Assembly: GCF_018885265.1 (NCBI RefSeq)
Contig: NZ_CP076538.1
Span: 1,338,001-1,402,000, forward strand
Length of the DNA: 64,000 bases
Source of the DNA: Amycolatopsis aidingensis
GTDB lineage: Bacteria; Actinomycetota; Actinomycetes; Mycobacteriales; Pseudonocardiaceae
Reading direction: 5' to 3'
Positions within the stretch are counted from its first letter, which is position 1. Each line of letters starts with the position of its first letter. Below are positions 1 to 8,526 of the stretch, piece after piece. The notes beneath the pieces are model-generated. The model made no database searches. It saw only the letters and a list, made by a program, of their open reading frames with translations, and was not told where the DNA came from. A program made the translations under genes and the position numbers.

Positions 1-51
1 GGCTCCCTTCGGGAATGCGTCGTGCACGGTCTCCGGATCGTACCGTTCCAT
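1..51 (-). CDS. Partial CDS, N-terminus of unidentified protein
   Basis: The left edge cuts a minus-strand gene. Reading leftwards from the ATG at 51-49, the first 17 codons are open (MERYDPETVHDAFPKGA). A strong Shine-Dalgarno, AAGGAGGG, lies a few bases upstream in the correct orientation, so the start is well supported. The fragment is too short to assign a family. The upstream region carries repeated GGAATATTC motifs that may control it. Confidence 0.6.
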   Translation of the reverse strand, partial: MERYDPETVHDAFPKGA

Positions 52-439
52 GACGGCCCCCTCCTTGTTGCGCCCGATGGGTAGTGGAATATTCTGTACT
101 CAGGATCAGCGTGGAATATTCGACATGCAAGCCCGGAGTTTTCTGATCATGGCCGTGACCGGTGAAATTTCGCCTGTGTGGGCGACGGGTGGAATGACGC
201 CGTCCGGTGCGCGCCATGTTCTGCCGGGCAGAAACCGTTCATCGTTTCACTCTGACCGTTTACCGACGCATACCCCGTTAGCCGATGGACCGAATATTCC
301 ATGGTCCGATGGAATCTGCGTGCCGGTGTTCGCGGGCGACGGGAGAGTTCGGGTGGCGGCAGCACACGGGCGGGCGCGGGGCGGCCCCCGTGCCCACGCC
401 GGGAGGGCGCGGGGCACGGGGGCCGGTGCCGGACCGGCG
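52..439. other. Intergenic region with GGAATATTC motifs
   Basis: About 390 bases between the clipped gene and the small membrane protein gene. I find no coding frame that I believe. It holds two direct copies of GTGGAATATTC (84-94 and 111-121) and one inverted copy (GAATATTCCA, 292-301). The rest has no clear signal. Confidence 0.5.
84..121 (-). promoter_or_regulatory. Paired GTGGAATATTC repeats, candidate operator
   Basis: Two exact copies of GTGGAATATTC start 27 bp apart (84 and 111), upstream of the clipped minus-strand gene. The core GAATATTC is itself palindromic. On the minus strand a TACAGA hexamer lies between them and could be a -10 box. The arrangement fits a repressor or activator binding pair, but the regulator is unknown. 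Confidence 0.4.
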
Positions 440-808
440 TCAGTTCCCGCCGTGTGGTGTGCGGCGTGCGCGCAGTGCCAGGCACAGGTTGGCCAGCAGC
501 AGTGCTCCGGAGGCACCCAGCCCGCCCGCGAGGCCGACCGTCATCGTCGTGACCGCGCCCAGCGCCAGCGCCAGCACCAGCGCCACCTGCAGGGTCACGC
601 TCCAGCGCCGGAACAGGCCCCGGGCGTCCAGCCAGGCGGCCAGGCATCGGATGCGGTGTCCCCATGCGCCCGTGCCGGCCTCGTTCGGGGCAACCATCAC
701 CCGAAGGTGGGAGTCGCTGTCTACCGACGCGCAGTCCCGGCATCCGTACTCATGGGCGTCGCTTCCCTGGTGACCTGGCCAGTCCGGGGTTGGCGGCTCT
801 ACACTCAT
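440..808 (-). CDS. Small two-helix membrane protein
   Basis: A 122-residue hypothetical protein. The ATG at 808 is chosen because AAGGA lies about nine bases upstream. An upstream in-frame start would add 41 low-complexity residues. The N-terminal half is hydrophilic with a CRDC pair near residue 22. The C-terminal half has two hydrophobic stretches that should span the membrane, followed by a short basic tail. I do not recognise the family. A long GC-rich hairpin at 851-880 lies in its likely leader and could influence expression. Confidence 0.55.
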   Translation of the reverse strand: MSVEPPTPDWPGHQGSDAHEYGCRDCASVDSDSHLRVMVAPNEAGTGAWGHRIRCLAAWLDARGLFRRWSVTLQVALVLALALGAVTTMTVGLAGGLGASGALLLANLCLALRARRTPHGGN

Positions 809-1353
809 CTTGTTGTTCCTTGCCTTGTGAAATGGGTGGGTACAACATCCGCGCGGCTCCCCCTGGCCGGGGAGCCGCGCATCTTTATGCGCAGCCAGTC
901 CTCGCGGTGGTCCAGAACAGTTCCGGACCATCGCATTCTCGCTACGGCGTCATGATGACACGGAGCAAATCTTAGGGCGCTCCACGGTCCCGTTTCCACG
1001 TCGACCCGTATTCGCCCGATCAAGATCCGCAATTCCGCACTCGATTAGGTTCTACTCGATCGAGTGGCATGACGGATACGGTGTCTTTCCTCGACAGTCA
1101 GCCTCCCTTCTGGTGTCGAGCACGTGCGAATGCACGTGCATCGCCAAGTGTGGTGGTGTCGGTACGCGCCCAGCCAGCATTCTGCGCCGAACGGTGAGCA
1201 CGATGCGCTGACCGGCGAGGTGCCGGCCGGTGAGGCTGAATCTTCCCGTGTGTCAACCACGGCGGACTCCCCGTTGACCGCCACGGACGGATGTGCGGGC
1301 CCGCACCGGACGGGAATCGTGACGGCACCAGTCAGGCGAGTGGGGAGGTTCCC
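809..1353. other. Intergenic region with hairpin and palindromes
   Basis: About 545 bases between divergently transcribed genes. It contains a perfect 12-bp-stem hairpin (851-880), an imperfect 21-bp palindrome at 908-928 (outer arms GGTCC/GGACC, inner arms GAAC/GTTC), and a perfect 12-bp palindrome ACTCGATCGAGT at 1054-1065 preceded by a half copy CACTCGAT at 1039-1046. The palindromes look like regulator binding sites for one or both flanking genes. No credible gene was seen. Confidence 0.5.
851..880. other. Strong GC-rich hairpin
   Basis: GCGCGGCTCCCC (851-862) pairs perfectly with GGGGAGCCGCGC (869-880) around a 6-base loop, and ATCTTTAT follows on the plus strand. On the plus strand it resembles an intrinsic terminator with a weak T run, but no plus-strand gene is seen to need one. 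On the minus strand it sits about 43 bases ahead of the start at 808, in a leader position. Confidence 0.5.
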
Positions 1354-2409
1354 ATGAGGAAAGACCGAAACCGGCGCCGTATGCGCGCGCTGTGCGGGGT
1401 GCTGGCGCTGGTGGCCGCGATACCGATGGCGAGCGGGACCGCGGCCGCAGGCCCGCGGCACGGGGTGGTGGACGCCGGGTCCGCCCGCTCGGCGGGCGGT
1501 GCGACCTGCCGGGGCATCCACTTCCCGGTCACCATGAGCCCGGATGAACCGGCGGTCCACCGCGTTTTCGCCCGGTTGTGCGCCCGGGGCAGGCCCACCG
1601 CGCGTACCCCGGTGCAGATCCTGTTGCACGGGGGCAGCTACGACCATTCCTACTGGGACTGGCCGTACCGGCCGAACCGGTACTCCTACGTCCGGCACGC
1701 CACCAGGCGCGGCTTCGCCACGCTCAACGTCGACCGGCTCGGCTACGGGCGCAGTGACCGGCCGGACCCGCGCCGGCTCGACTTCCGGGTCGCCGGGTAC
1801 GTCACCCACCAGCTGGTCCGGTACCTGCGCGCGGGTGCCCTCGGCGTGCGGTTCCGTACCGTGGTGCTGAACGGTCATTCGATGGGCGGCATCACGGCCG
1901 AGCACGCGGCGGCCCACGGCGGGGTGGACGCGATGATCATCAGCGGCCTCGCCCCGGACCGGGCGGCCGTCCGGGGGCGGGCCGAGGACGGCGCCCCGGT
2001 TTTCCATCCGGCCGAACAGGACCCGAAGTTCGCCTGCCGGAACTGGCCGGCCGGTTACTTCACCACGGTTCCCGGAACCAGGGCGGAGATGTTCCTCGCC
2101 GGCGGCGACTACGACCCGGCGATCGTGCCCTATGAGGAGGCATTGAAGGACACGCTGACCGCGGCCGAGCTGCGCGCGGTCGGCCAGGATCCCGGTCCCG
2201 CCGCTGCCCGTACCGCGGTGCCCGCGTTCTACGTGCTCGGGCAGTACGACCGGATCGCCTGCCGCACCGGGGACTGTCGTACGGACCCCGCGGGCAGGTC
2301 GGCCGACCGGATCATTGCCGACACCGGGCACTCGATCAACACCAGCGGGCATGCGGGCGCGTTCTACCGCGCGACCTTCCGGTGGCTGGCCCGGCTCGGC
2401 ATCCGGTGA
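1354..2409 (+). CDS. Secreted alpha/beta hydrolase
   Basis: A 351-residue exported hydrolase of unknown substrate. The ATG at 1354 follows GGGGAGG at good spacing. Residues 1-33 form a classical signal peptide (basic start, hydrophobic core, small residues before the cut). The alpha/beta-hydrolase fold is shown by an oxyanion-type HGG at about 92-94 and the nucleophile elbow GHSMGG (Ser176). A late Asp in a GQYDR motif and a His in a TGHS motif would complete the triad. Esterase, lipase or amidase activity is possible. It stands alone between divergent and tandem neighbours. Confidence 0.8.
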   Translation: MRKDRNRRRMRALCGVLALVAAIPMASGTAAAGPRHGVVDAGSARSAGGATCRGIHFPVTMSPDEPAVHRVFARLCARGRPTARTPVQILLHGGSYDHSYWDWPYRPNRYSYVRHATRRGFATLNVDRLGYGRSDRPDPRRLDFRVAGYVTHQLVRYLRAGALGVRFRTVVLNGHSMGGITAEHAAAHGGVDAMIISGLAPDRAAVRGRAEDGAPVFHPAEQDPKFACRNWPAGYFTTVPGTRAEMFLAGGDYDPAIVPYEEALKDTLTAAELRAVGQDPGPAAARTAVPAFYVLGQYDRIACRTGDCRTDPAGRSADRIIADTGHSINTSGHAGAFYRATFRWLARLGIR

Positions 2410-2441
2410 CCGGCGTGGGTTGTGCACTCCTCCAACTTGGT

Positions 2442-2472
2442 GTTACCTTCAGTAACAGTAAATCTAGGTAAC
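2442..2472 (+). promoter_or_regulatory. Candidate operator upstream of diiron oxygenase
   Basis: A perfect inverted repeat GTTAC-CTTCA-GTAAC (2442-2456) is followed by another GGTAAC (2467-2472), which also pairs with the first GTTACC. It lies 25-55 bases ahead of the ATG at 2497, the right place for a TetR-type repressor site. No regulator gene is adjacent, so the partner is unknown. Confidence 0.5.
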
Positions 2473-2496
2473 GGTAAGACCTCGTCAGGAGCCGCT

Positions 2497-3414
2497 ATGA
2501 CCAGCGTCGACAGTCCTCAGCACACCGACGCCTCCCAGTCCGATCGCCAGGCGGTCGCGCAGCGGCTGCTGGACTCATCGGAGACCTTGTCCTACGACCC
2601 GGTCACCGAGGTCGACTGGGAGACGCCGCTGGACACGAGCTACCACGGCGCGAGCCCGGAGTGGAGCACCCTGTACGGGACCTCGTACTGGAAGGAGATG
2701 ACCCCGGAGCAGCAGCGCGAGCTGACCCGCCAGGAGGCGGCATCGGTCGCCAGCACCGGGATCTGGTTCGAGATGATCCTGCAGCAGATGGTGCTGCGGG
2801 ACTTCTACGCCAAGGACCCGACCGACCCGGCTTTCCAGTGGGCGCTGACCGAGATCGCCGACGAGTGCAGGCACTCGATCATGTTCGCGCGCGGCGCGGC
2901 GAAGCTGCGTGCCCCGGCCTACCGGCCGCGGCGGATGGTGGTCGAACTCGGCAGGGTGTTCAAGACGGTGGCCTTCGGGGAGGCCGCCTATGCGGCGATC
3001 CTGGTCGCCGAGGAGGTCCTCGACGTGATGCAGCGGGACTGGATGCGCGACGAGCGGGTCGTGCCCTTCGTCCGTACGGTCAACAACATCCACGTGGTCG
3101 AGGAATCCCGGCACATGAAGTTCGCCAGGGAGGAGACCAAGGAACGGCTGGAGGGCGCAGGCAGGCTGCGTAAGCAGATCAACGCACTGGTGGTGGCCAT
3201 CGCGTCCTACTTCATCGTCACCAGCATGGTGAACAAGAAGGTCTATGCCAACGCCGGGCTGGACACCAAGCGGGCCGTGCGCGAGGCCGCGGCGAACCAG
3301 CACCACAAGTCGATGCTGCGCTCCAGCTGCGCCGGGCTGATGGAGTTCCTCAACTCGGCCGGGCTGCTGACCAGGGCGTCCATGTGGTTCTACAAGCGCG
3401 CCAACCTGATCTGA
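2497..3414 (+). CDS. AurF-like diiron oxygenase
   Basis: A 305-residue protein of the p-aminobenzoate N-oxygenase (AurF) diiron family. The ligand pattern is visible: a Glu near residue 80, E123-x2-H126, Glu172/173, then H199-x3-E203-x2-H206, matching the known AurF arrangement in order and spacing. Such enzymes activate O2 at a carboxylate/His-bridged diiron centre to oxidise amines or hydrocarbons. The substrate here is unknown. The ATG at 2497 follows an AGGA. The next gene, six bases downstream, encodes a ferredoxin-ferredoxin reductase fusion, which would supply electrons. Confidence 0.8.
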   Translation: MTSVDSPQHTDASQSDRQAVAQRLLDSSETLSYDPVTEVDWETPLDTSYHGASPEWSTLYGTSYWKEMTPEQQRELTRQEAASVASTGIWFEMILQQMVLRDFYAKDPTDPAFQWALTEIADECRHSIMFARGAAKLRAPAYRPRRMVVELGRVFKTVAFGEAAYAAILVAEEVLDVMQRDWMRDERVVPFVRTVNNIHVVEESRHMKFAREETKERLEGAGRLRKQINALVVAIASYFIVTSMVNKKVYANAGLDTKRAVREAAANQHHKSMLRSSCAGLMEFLNSAGLLTRASMWFYKRANLI

Positions 3415-3420
3415 ACCACC

Positions 3421-4953
3421 ATGGCCTTCGCGATCACGCAGACCTGCTGCAACGACGCATCCTGCGTCGCGGTGTGCCCGGTCAACTGCATCCACCCCAC
3501 GCCGGACGAGCCCGATTTCGGCAGCACCGAGATGCTGTACATCGACCCGGACAGCTGCATCGACTGCGGCGCCTGCGCGGATGCGTGCCCGGTCGACGCG
3601 ATCTTCCCGGTGGACGCCCTGACCGGGCCGTTCCAGGCGTATGCCGAGATCAATGCCGAGTACTACACCGGCTCCGACCCGGCCGCGGTGGCGCAGGGGA
3701 CCTCGCCGAACTTTCACGCGTGGAACCCGCCGACGTTCACCCGCACCATCCCCAGTGACTTCGCTCCGCTGGACGTCGCCGTGGTCGGCACCGGCCCGGC
3801 CGGGATGTACGCCGTCGAGGACCTGTTGCTGCACACCAACTCGCGGGTCACCCTGATCGACCGCCTGGGCGCCCCCGGCGGCCTCGTCCGCTACGGCGTG
3901 GCCCCCGACCACCCGTCCACGAAGAAGATCGGCGAGGTGTTCGCCCGCTTCTACAGCCATCCCCGGCTGCGCCTGCGCCTCGGCGTCGAGGTGGGCCGGG
4001 ACGTCTCGGCCGAGGAACTGGCCGACCGGCACGACGCGGTGATCTACGCCGTCGGCGCATCCTCGGCACGCAGGCTCGGGATCCCCGGCGAGGACCTGCC
4101 GGGCAGCATCGCCGCGACCACCCTGGTGGGCTGGTACAACGGCCACCCGGACGTGCCGCCGGACACGATCGACCTGTCCGCGGAGCGCGCCGTGGTGGTC
4201 GGCAACGGCAACGTCGCCCTCGACGTGGCGCGGATCCTGACCGCCGACCCCGGCACCCTGCGGGACACCACGATCTCTCCGCAAGCGCTTGCCATGCTGG
4301 AGTCCAGCAAGGTCCGCGAGGTCGTGCTACTCGGCCGTCGCGGCCCGGAGACCGCCGCATACACCAGCCCGGAACTGCGCGCCCTCACCCAGCAGGGGGA
4401 GGTCGACCTGGTCGTGGACGGGTCGGACCCGCGCACGGCGCAGGCCATCGACATCGACACCGCCGCCACCCCGGCAGGCAAGGCCGGGCTGCTGCGCGGC
4501 CTGCGCCGGGAGCGGATCGACTGGTCCGCGCCGCCCCCGGACGGGCGCAGGCGCATCGTGCTCCGGTTCCACTCCGCCCCGGTGGAGATTCTCGGCGACG
4601 GTCAGGTGCGGGGGGTGCGGGTCACCGGAGCCGAGGGTGCCGAGGAGGTCACCGCGGGTCAGGTCGTGCGCGCCATCGGCTACCGGGGAACCCCGTTGCC
4701 AGGGCTGCCCTTCGACCAGGACACCGGCACCGTCCCGCACTCCGGTGGGCGGGTTCGGGACCGGCAGGGGACCTATGTGGTCGGCTGGATCAAGCGAGGC
4801 CCCTCCGGGGGCATCGGCGCCAACCGCACCTGCGCGCGGGAAACGGTGAGCACCCTGCTGGAGGACGCCATCGCGGGTCGGCTGCGTACCCCAGGACGCC
4901 GCCGCCGCGGCCTGGCCACGCTGGCCGCGCCGCTGCGCGGGTGGCGCCGGTAA
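3421..4953 (+). CDS. Ferredoxin-fused ferredoxin-NADP+ reductase (FprB-like)
   Basis: A 510-residue flavoprotein with an N-terminal ferredoxin domain. Residues 1-65 carry two cysteine clusters (around 9-23 and CIDCGACADACP at 46-57), typical of a seven/eight-iron ferredoxin. Residues from about 117 form an adrenodoxin-reductase-type domain: an FAD GxGPAG motif at 123-128, an NADP-binding GNGNVALD near 260, and a C-terminal GPSGGIGANR stretch. The layout is that of mycobacterial FprB. It should move electrons from NADPH through FAD and Fe-S clusters, most simply to the diiron oxygenase encoded six bases upstream. Confidence 0.85.
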   Translation: MAFAITQTCCNDASCVAVCPVNCIHPTPDEPDFGSTEMLYIDPDSCIDCGACADACPVDAIFPVDALTGPFQAYAEINAEYYTGSDPAAVAQGTSPNFHAWNPPTFTRTIPSDFAPLDVAVVGTGPAGMYAVEDLLLHTNSRVTLIDRLGAPGGLVRYGVAPDHPSTKKIGEVFARFYSHPRLRLRLGVEVGRDVSAEELADRHDAVIYAVGASSARRLGIPGEDLPGSIAATTLVGWYNGHPDVPPDTIDLSAERAVVVGNGNVALDVARILTADPGTLRDTTISPQALAMLESSKVREVVLLGRRGPETAAYTSPELRALTQQGEVDLVVDGSDPRTAQAIDIDTAATPAGKAGLLRGLRRERIDWSAPPPDGRRRIVLRFHSAPVEILGDGQVRGVRVTGAEGAEEVTAGQVVRAIGYRGTPLPGLPFDQDTGTVPHSGGRVRDRQGTYVVGWIKRGPSGGIGANRTCARETVSTLLEDAIAGRLRTPGRRRRGLATLAAPLRGWRR

Positions 4954-4993
4954 CCGCACCGGCGGACAGCCGGGCCCGAGCGGGGACGTCGAA

Positions 4994-5011
4994 TCCGGAC
5001 CTCAGTCCGGA
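4994..5011. terminator. Hairpin between convergent genes
   Basis: TCCGGAC (4994-5000) and GTCCGGA (5005-5011) form a perfect 7-bp stem with a CTCA loop, 41 bases after the reductase stop and overlapping the stop codon of the convergent esterase gene. There is no T run, so this is a weak terminator call. Confidence 0.4.
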
Positions 5012-6336
5012 GGGAACTCGACCGTGTCATTCGCCGCACCGGCCGGAGTCGTCCCGGTGCGGGCGAAGTCGGCCCAGATCCGGCGGACCAGCCTGCCGCG
5101 CCGGTCGATGTCCTGCCACCTGGCCGAGCCGAGCAGGCGGCTGCCCTCCCATGCCTCGCGGGTGCCGAGCAGCAGGGGAATATCCGTGATGTGCGCGGCA
5201 CCGAACTCGCTGCCCGCCGGACGCCAGGTCAGCAGGTACCGGGAGGCGCGCCCGCCCGCCGCCCGGTGCCTGCGCGCGAACTCCTTCGCCGGTGTCTCGT
5301 AGATCTTGCGGGTGGACGGCGCGACCACCGCGTGCCGGGCCCACCCGCCGAGCACCGGGATGCGGAACAGGCGGTTGAGTGCCGGTACCGCCGCGGCGAA
5401 CAGCGCCGTCTCCTCCCGCGTGCAGCCGATGAGGAGGTCGATACGCGGGGCCACCGCCCGCCACGCCCGGTCCCGGTCGGCCTCCCCTGCCAGCGGCGGC
5501 AGGCCGTACTGGACCCCGAACGGCATCCCGCCCCGTAGGCCGAACCGGCGCGCGGCCTGCTCCGCCACCACCTGCCGGGCGAGGACCGTCTCCACCGGGG
5601 CCGCGGGTTCCGGCTTACCCACCGCAGCCAACATGGCCGCGGTCATCGCGGCACGTCCGTGCGTTATCCCCAGCGGTGCGCTCTGGATGATCACCCGCCG
5701 GAACAGTCCTTCCGCCCCCTCGCTGATCATCAGATGCGCTATCGCGTCGCCGCCTGCCGACTGGCCGAACAGGGTCACCGCATCGGGATCCCCGCCGAAC
5801 GCGGCGATATTGGCCCGGATCCAGCGCAGGGCGGCCAGTTGGTCGAGCAGGCCGAGGTTCGCGGGCACGGCCGTGCCGTCGCCGAGGAAACCGAACACCC
5901 CGAGCCGGTAGGTGACCGTCACGACCACCACCCGCTGCTCGGCGACCAGGCTGCGCGGATCGTAGACGGCGAGGTCCCCGGCGCCGGTGACGTAGGAACC
6001 GCCGTGGATCCACACCAGCACCGGCAGTCGCTCGCCATCCGCGAGGTCCGCGGGCAGGGTGATCGAAAGGCGCTGGCAGTGCTCGTCCTGGCCGAGGTCG
6101 TCCGCCCCGATCAGCCGGGCCAGCAACTCCGAGGAGCGCTGCGGGGCGGCAGGGGCGCGTTCGGTCGCGACGAGTGGTTCGTCCCGTGGGGCCGCTGGGC
6201 GAGGCGGCGCGAAGCGTTCCGCCCGCGCGTACGGGATGCCGAGTGCCCGCACCACCTCACCGTCCACCCGGCAGCGCACCGGGCCCGACGGGGTGTCCAA
6301 GGTCCGCGTCTGTTCTTCTCCCGTGGTTGCGGACAC
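5002..6336 (-). CDS. Type B carboxylesterase
   Basis: A 444-residue cytoplasmic carboxylesterase of the p-nitrobenzyl-esterase type. It shows the N-terminal GIPYA region, the oxyanion-hole WIHGGSY motif near residue 115, the nucleophile elbow GQSAGG, a Glu in CTREET and a late His in AAHITD. The GTG at 6336 is preferred: AGGAGG lies six bases ahead, while the TTG at 6351 would place the ribosome-binding site inside the coding region. No signal peptide is seen. It hydrolyses carboxylic esters; the natural substrate cannot be told. Confidence 0.85.
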   Translation of the reverse strand: MSATTGEEQTRTLDTPSGPVRCRVDGEVVRALGIPYARAERFAPPRPAAPRDEPLVATERAPAAPQRSSELLARLIGADDLGQDEHCQRLSITLPADLADGERLPVLVWIHGGSYVTGAGDLAVYDPRSLVAEQRVVVVTVTYRLGVFGFLGDGTAVPANLGLLDQLAALRWIRANIAAFGGDPDAVTLFGQSAGGDAIAHLMISEGAEGLFRRVIIQSAPLGITHGRAAMTAAMLAAVGKPEPAAPVETVLARQVVAEQAARRFGLRGGMPFGVQYGLPPLAGEADRDRAWRAVAPRIDLLIGCTREETALFAAAVPALNRLFRIPVLGGWARHAVVAPSTRKIYETPAKEFARRHRAAGGRASRYLLTWRPAGSEFGAAHITDIPLLLGTREAWEGSRLLGSARWQDIDRRGRLVRRIWADFARTGTTPAGAANDTVEFPPD

Positions 6337-6461
6337 GTCATCCCTCCTCAACGCCTGCGTGACGGTCGCTTGCGGAGCCTACGCATGGGCGCGGGCCCGG
6401 GCTGCCGAACCCGGTAGTCCTACTCAGGCGCCGCCCCGCCGCGGGCTGCCAGGCTGGTGTG

Positions 6462-6788
6462 ATGGACCGACCCGTTCCACACCGGCGCCCCGCGGTGGCG
6501 TTCGCCGGGTTCGCCCTGCCGGTGACCTTGCTGCTGCTCACGGTGCTCGCTCTGCGCGGGGACTACCTGGCCGGAGCGGGCTGGCGCGGCGGCGAGTACG
6601 CGTTCGCGTTCTTCGCCGTCGCCACCACCGCCGTGCTCGGCGGCAGTGCGCTCAAGGTGGTGCCCCCGCGCTCGCCGTGGCGCTCGTTCGGCACCGGCCT
6701 GCTGCTCGGCGGCGCATTCGGCTTCCTCGCCATTGCCGCGTTCGTGGCCGCCGTCATGATCGCCCTTTCGACCTGGCAAGGACCGTGA
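6462..6788 (+). CDS. Small three-helix membrane protein
   Basis: A 108-residue hypothetical protein (the GTG at 6459 would add one residue). Three hydrophobic segments are clear at roughly 11-32, 45-66 and 76-103, separated by short charged loops. The Shine-Dalgarno is poor. The gene is divergent from the esterase and convergent with the sugar-permease operon. I do not recognise the family. Confidence 0.55.
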   Translation: MDRPVPHRRPAVAFAGFALPVTLLLLTVLALRGDYLAGAGWRGGEYAFAFFAVATTAVLGGSALKVVPPRSPWRSFGTGLLLGGAFGFLAIAAFVAAVMIALSTWQGP

Positions 6789-6809
6789 GGCGGCGGTCAC
6801 CACCAGCCG

Positions 6810-7640
6810 CTACCTGCCGAAGCCCGCGGTCAGGCCGCTGAGCAGGAACCGGCGGCCGACCAGGTAGACCACGAAGATGGGCAGCACCGACAGGGTCACC
6901 GCGGCGAGCAGGCCGGGCACGTTCGTGCCGAACTGGCCCTGGAACTCCCACAGCCCGAGGGTGAGCGTGCGGGTTTCGGCGGACTGGGTCAGCACCAATG
7001 GGAAGATGAAACCGTTCCACGCCATCAGCGCGGTGTAGATCCCGACCGTGACCACCGCCGGTTTGGCCAGCGGCAGCACCAGGTTGAACAGTGTCCGCAG
7101 TGGACCGGCCCCGTCGATCTCCTGCGCCTCGTACAGCTCCTTCGGCACATCGCGCAGGCTGTTGGTCATGACCAGGGTGGCGACCGGAAGCGCGAAGGCC
7201 GCGGTTGGCAGGATGACCGCGAGCAGGGTGTCGTAGAGGCGCAGGTTGGTGATGATCAGGTAGACGGGAATGATCGTGGCCTGTGCCGGGATGGCCAGCC
7301 CCATCAGCAGCAGGGTGAATCCACGTTGGACGAACCGGCTGGAGCTTCTGGTCACGGCGTAGGCCGCGGGTACGGCACAGGCGAGCACGATCGCCACCGC
7401 CCCCGCGGTAACGATGATGTTGTTCAGCAGGTACCGCCCGAATCCGCCCGCGAGCACGCTGCGGTAGTTCTCCAGCGTCGGGTTCGCAGGCAACGCCAGC
7501 GGGTTGCCGGAAAGGTAGTCCTCGCTGCCGCGCAGGCTCGCCGCCACCAGGTAGTACAGCGGAACGGCCACTACGACCAGCCAGAGCACCGCGCCGACCC
7601 CGGCCATGACGTTCGGCCTGCGCCTGCGGAGCATGATCAC
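6810..7640 (-). CDS. Sugar ABC transporter permease (MalG type)
   Basis: A 276-residue inner-membrane permease of the carbohydrate-uptake CUT1 family. It has about six membrane spans and the EAA-type cytoplasmic loop (VPKELYEAQEIDGAGPLRT) that docks on the ATPase. The GTG at 7640 overlaps the stop of the upstream permease gene by four bases and follows AGGAGG. It works with the next two genes to import a sugar. No ATPase is encoded here, so a shared MsiK-type ATPase elsewhere is likely. The context (GH3, GH10) suggests xylo-oligosaccharides. Confidence 0.9.
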   Translation of the reverse strand: MIMLRRRRPNVMAGVGAVLWLVVVAVPLYYLVAASLRGSEDYLSGNPLALPANPTLENYRSVLAGGFGRYLLNNIIVTAGAVAIVLACAVPAAYAVTRSSSRFVQRGFTLLLMGLAIPAQATIIPVYLIITNLRLYDTLLAVILPTAAFALPVATLVMTNSLRDVPKELYEAQEIDGAGPLRTLFNLVLPLAKPAVVTVGIYTALMAWNGFIFPLVLTQSAETRTLTLGLWEFQGQFGTNVPGLLAAVTLSVLPIFVVYLVGRRFLLSGLTAGFGR

Positions 7641-8512
7641 TGGCCCTCCTGCTGACTGCGCATCTCGCGGAACCGGGTCACCCGCATCATGATCAGCGAC
7701 ACCGTGGTGCCGAACACCAGCAGCAGCACCGCGATCGTGCTCGCGTAACCCATCTCGAACCCGACGAAACCGGTGTCGTACATGTAGAGCGGGGCGATCC
7801 GGGTGGCGGTGCCCGGCCCGCCACCGGTCAGGATCAGCACGGTGTCGAAGGTGGTCAGCGATCCGACGACCATCAGGATCGAGGAGGTGACGATCGTGTA
7901 CCGCAGCTGCGGGAGGGTGATCAGCCGGAACCGGCTGAACCGGCTCGCCCCGTCGATGATCGCCGCGTCGTACATCGTGGTCGGGATGGCCCTGGTCGCG
8001 CCCTGGTAGAGCAGCGCGTGGAACGGGATGTACTGCCAGCTCACCACGAACACCACGGTGTAGAGCGCCAGCCGCGGATCACCGAGGAACTGTGGCAGGG
8101 AGAACGCGGACACGGCCTGGGGGAGGCCGAAGTTGGGGTTCAGCAGCGACTGCCACAGCAGCGCGATGGCCGCGGTGGACAGCAGTAGCGGGATGAAGAA
8201 CACCGAGCCGAGCACCGCACGGTTGCGCTGCCTTCCTGCCGACCAGACCCCGATGAGCAGGGCCACCGGGGTCTGGACGGCCCAGGCGAGCGCGGTGAAC
8301 AGCACGGTCAGTCCGAGCGACTCCCTTGCGGCGGGGTCGGTGAGCAGCCGCGACCAGTTCTCCAGCCCGAGGAAGGCCGGGGTCTCCAGACCCTGCCAGG
8401 AGGTGAGGCTCAGGTACAGCACGAGCACCATCGGCAGCGCGGCGAACAGGCCGAAGAAGCCGAAGGCCGGTACCGCGTACCACAGGGAAGGTCGCTGATG
8501 GACTGTCGACAT
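7637..8512 (-). CDS. Sugar ABC transporter permease (MalF type)
   Basis: A 291-residue partner permease of the same CUT1 importer. It has six predicted membrane helices and an EAA-like loop (PTTMYDAAIIDGASRFSRF). The ATG at 8512 follows GAGG at long spacing. It sits between the binding-protein gene (14-base gap) and the MalG-type permease (four-base overlap), which indicates one operon transcribed leftwards from the 9.8-10.0 kb promoter. Confidence 0.9.
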   Translation of the reverse strand: MSTVHQRPSLWYAVPAFGFFGLFAALPMVLVLYLSLTSWQGLETPAFLGLENWSRLLTDPAARESLGLTVLFTALAWAVQTPVALLIGVWSAGRQRNRAVLGSVFFIPLLLSTAAIALLWQSLLNPNFGLPQAVSAFSLPQFLGDPRLALYTVVFVVSWQYIPFHALLYQGATRAIPTTMYDAAIIDGASRFSRFRLITLPQLRYTIVTSSILMVVGSLTTFDTVLILTGGGPGTATRIAPLYMYDTGFVGFEMGYASTIAVLLLVFGTTVSLIMMRVTRFREMRSQQEGQ

Positions 8513-8526
8513 AGGAATGTGCTACC

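Noticed and set aside
50..955. Plus-strand open frame at the left edge
   Set aside because: It runs antisense to the small membrane protein gene, shows no family features, and its composition looks like out-of-frame translation.
2575..4284. Long antisense frame across the diiron oxygenase and reductase genes
   Set aside because: It spans two convincing genes on the other strand, shows no domain features and has no ribosome-binding site.
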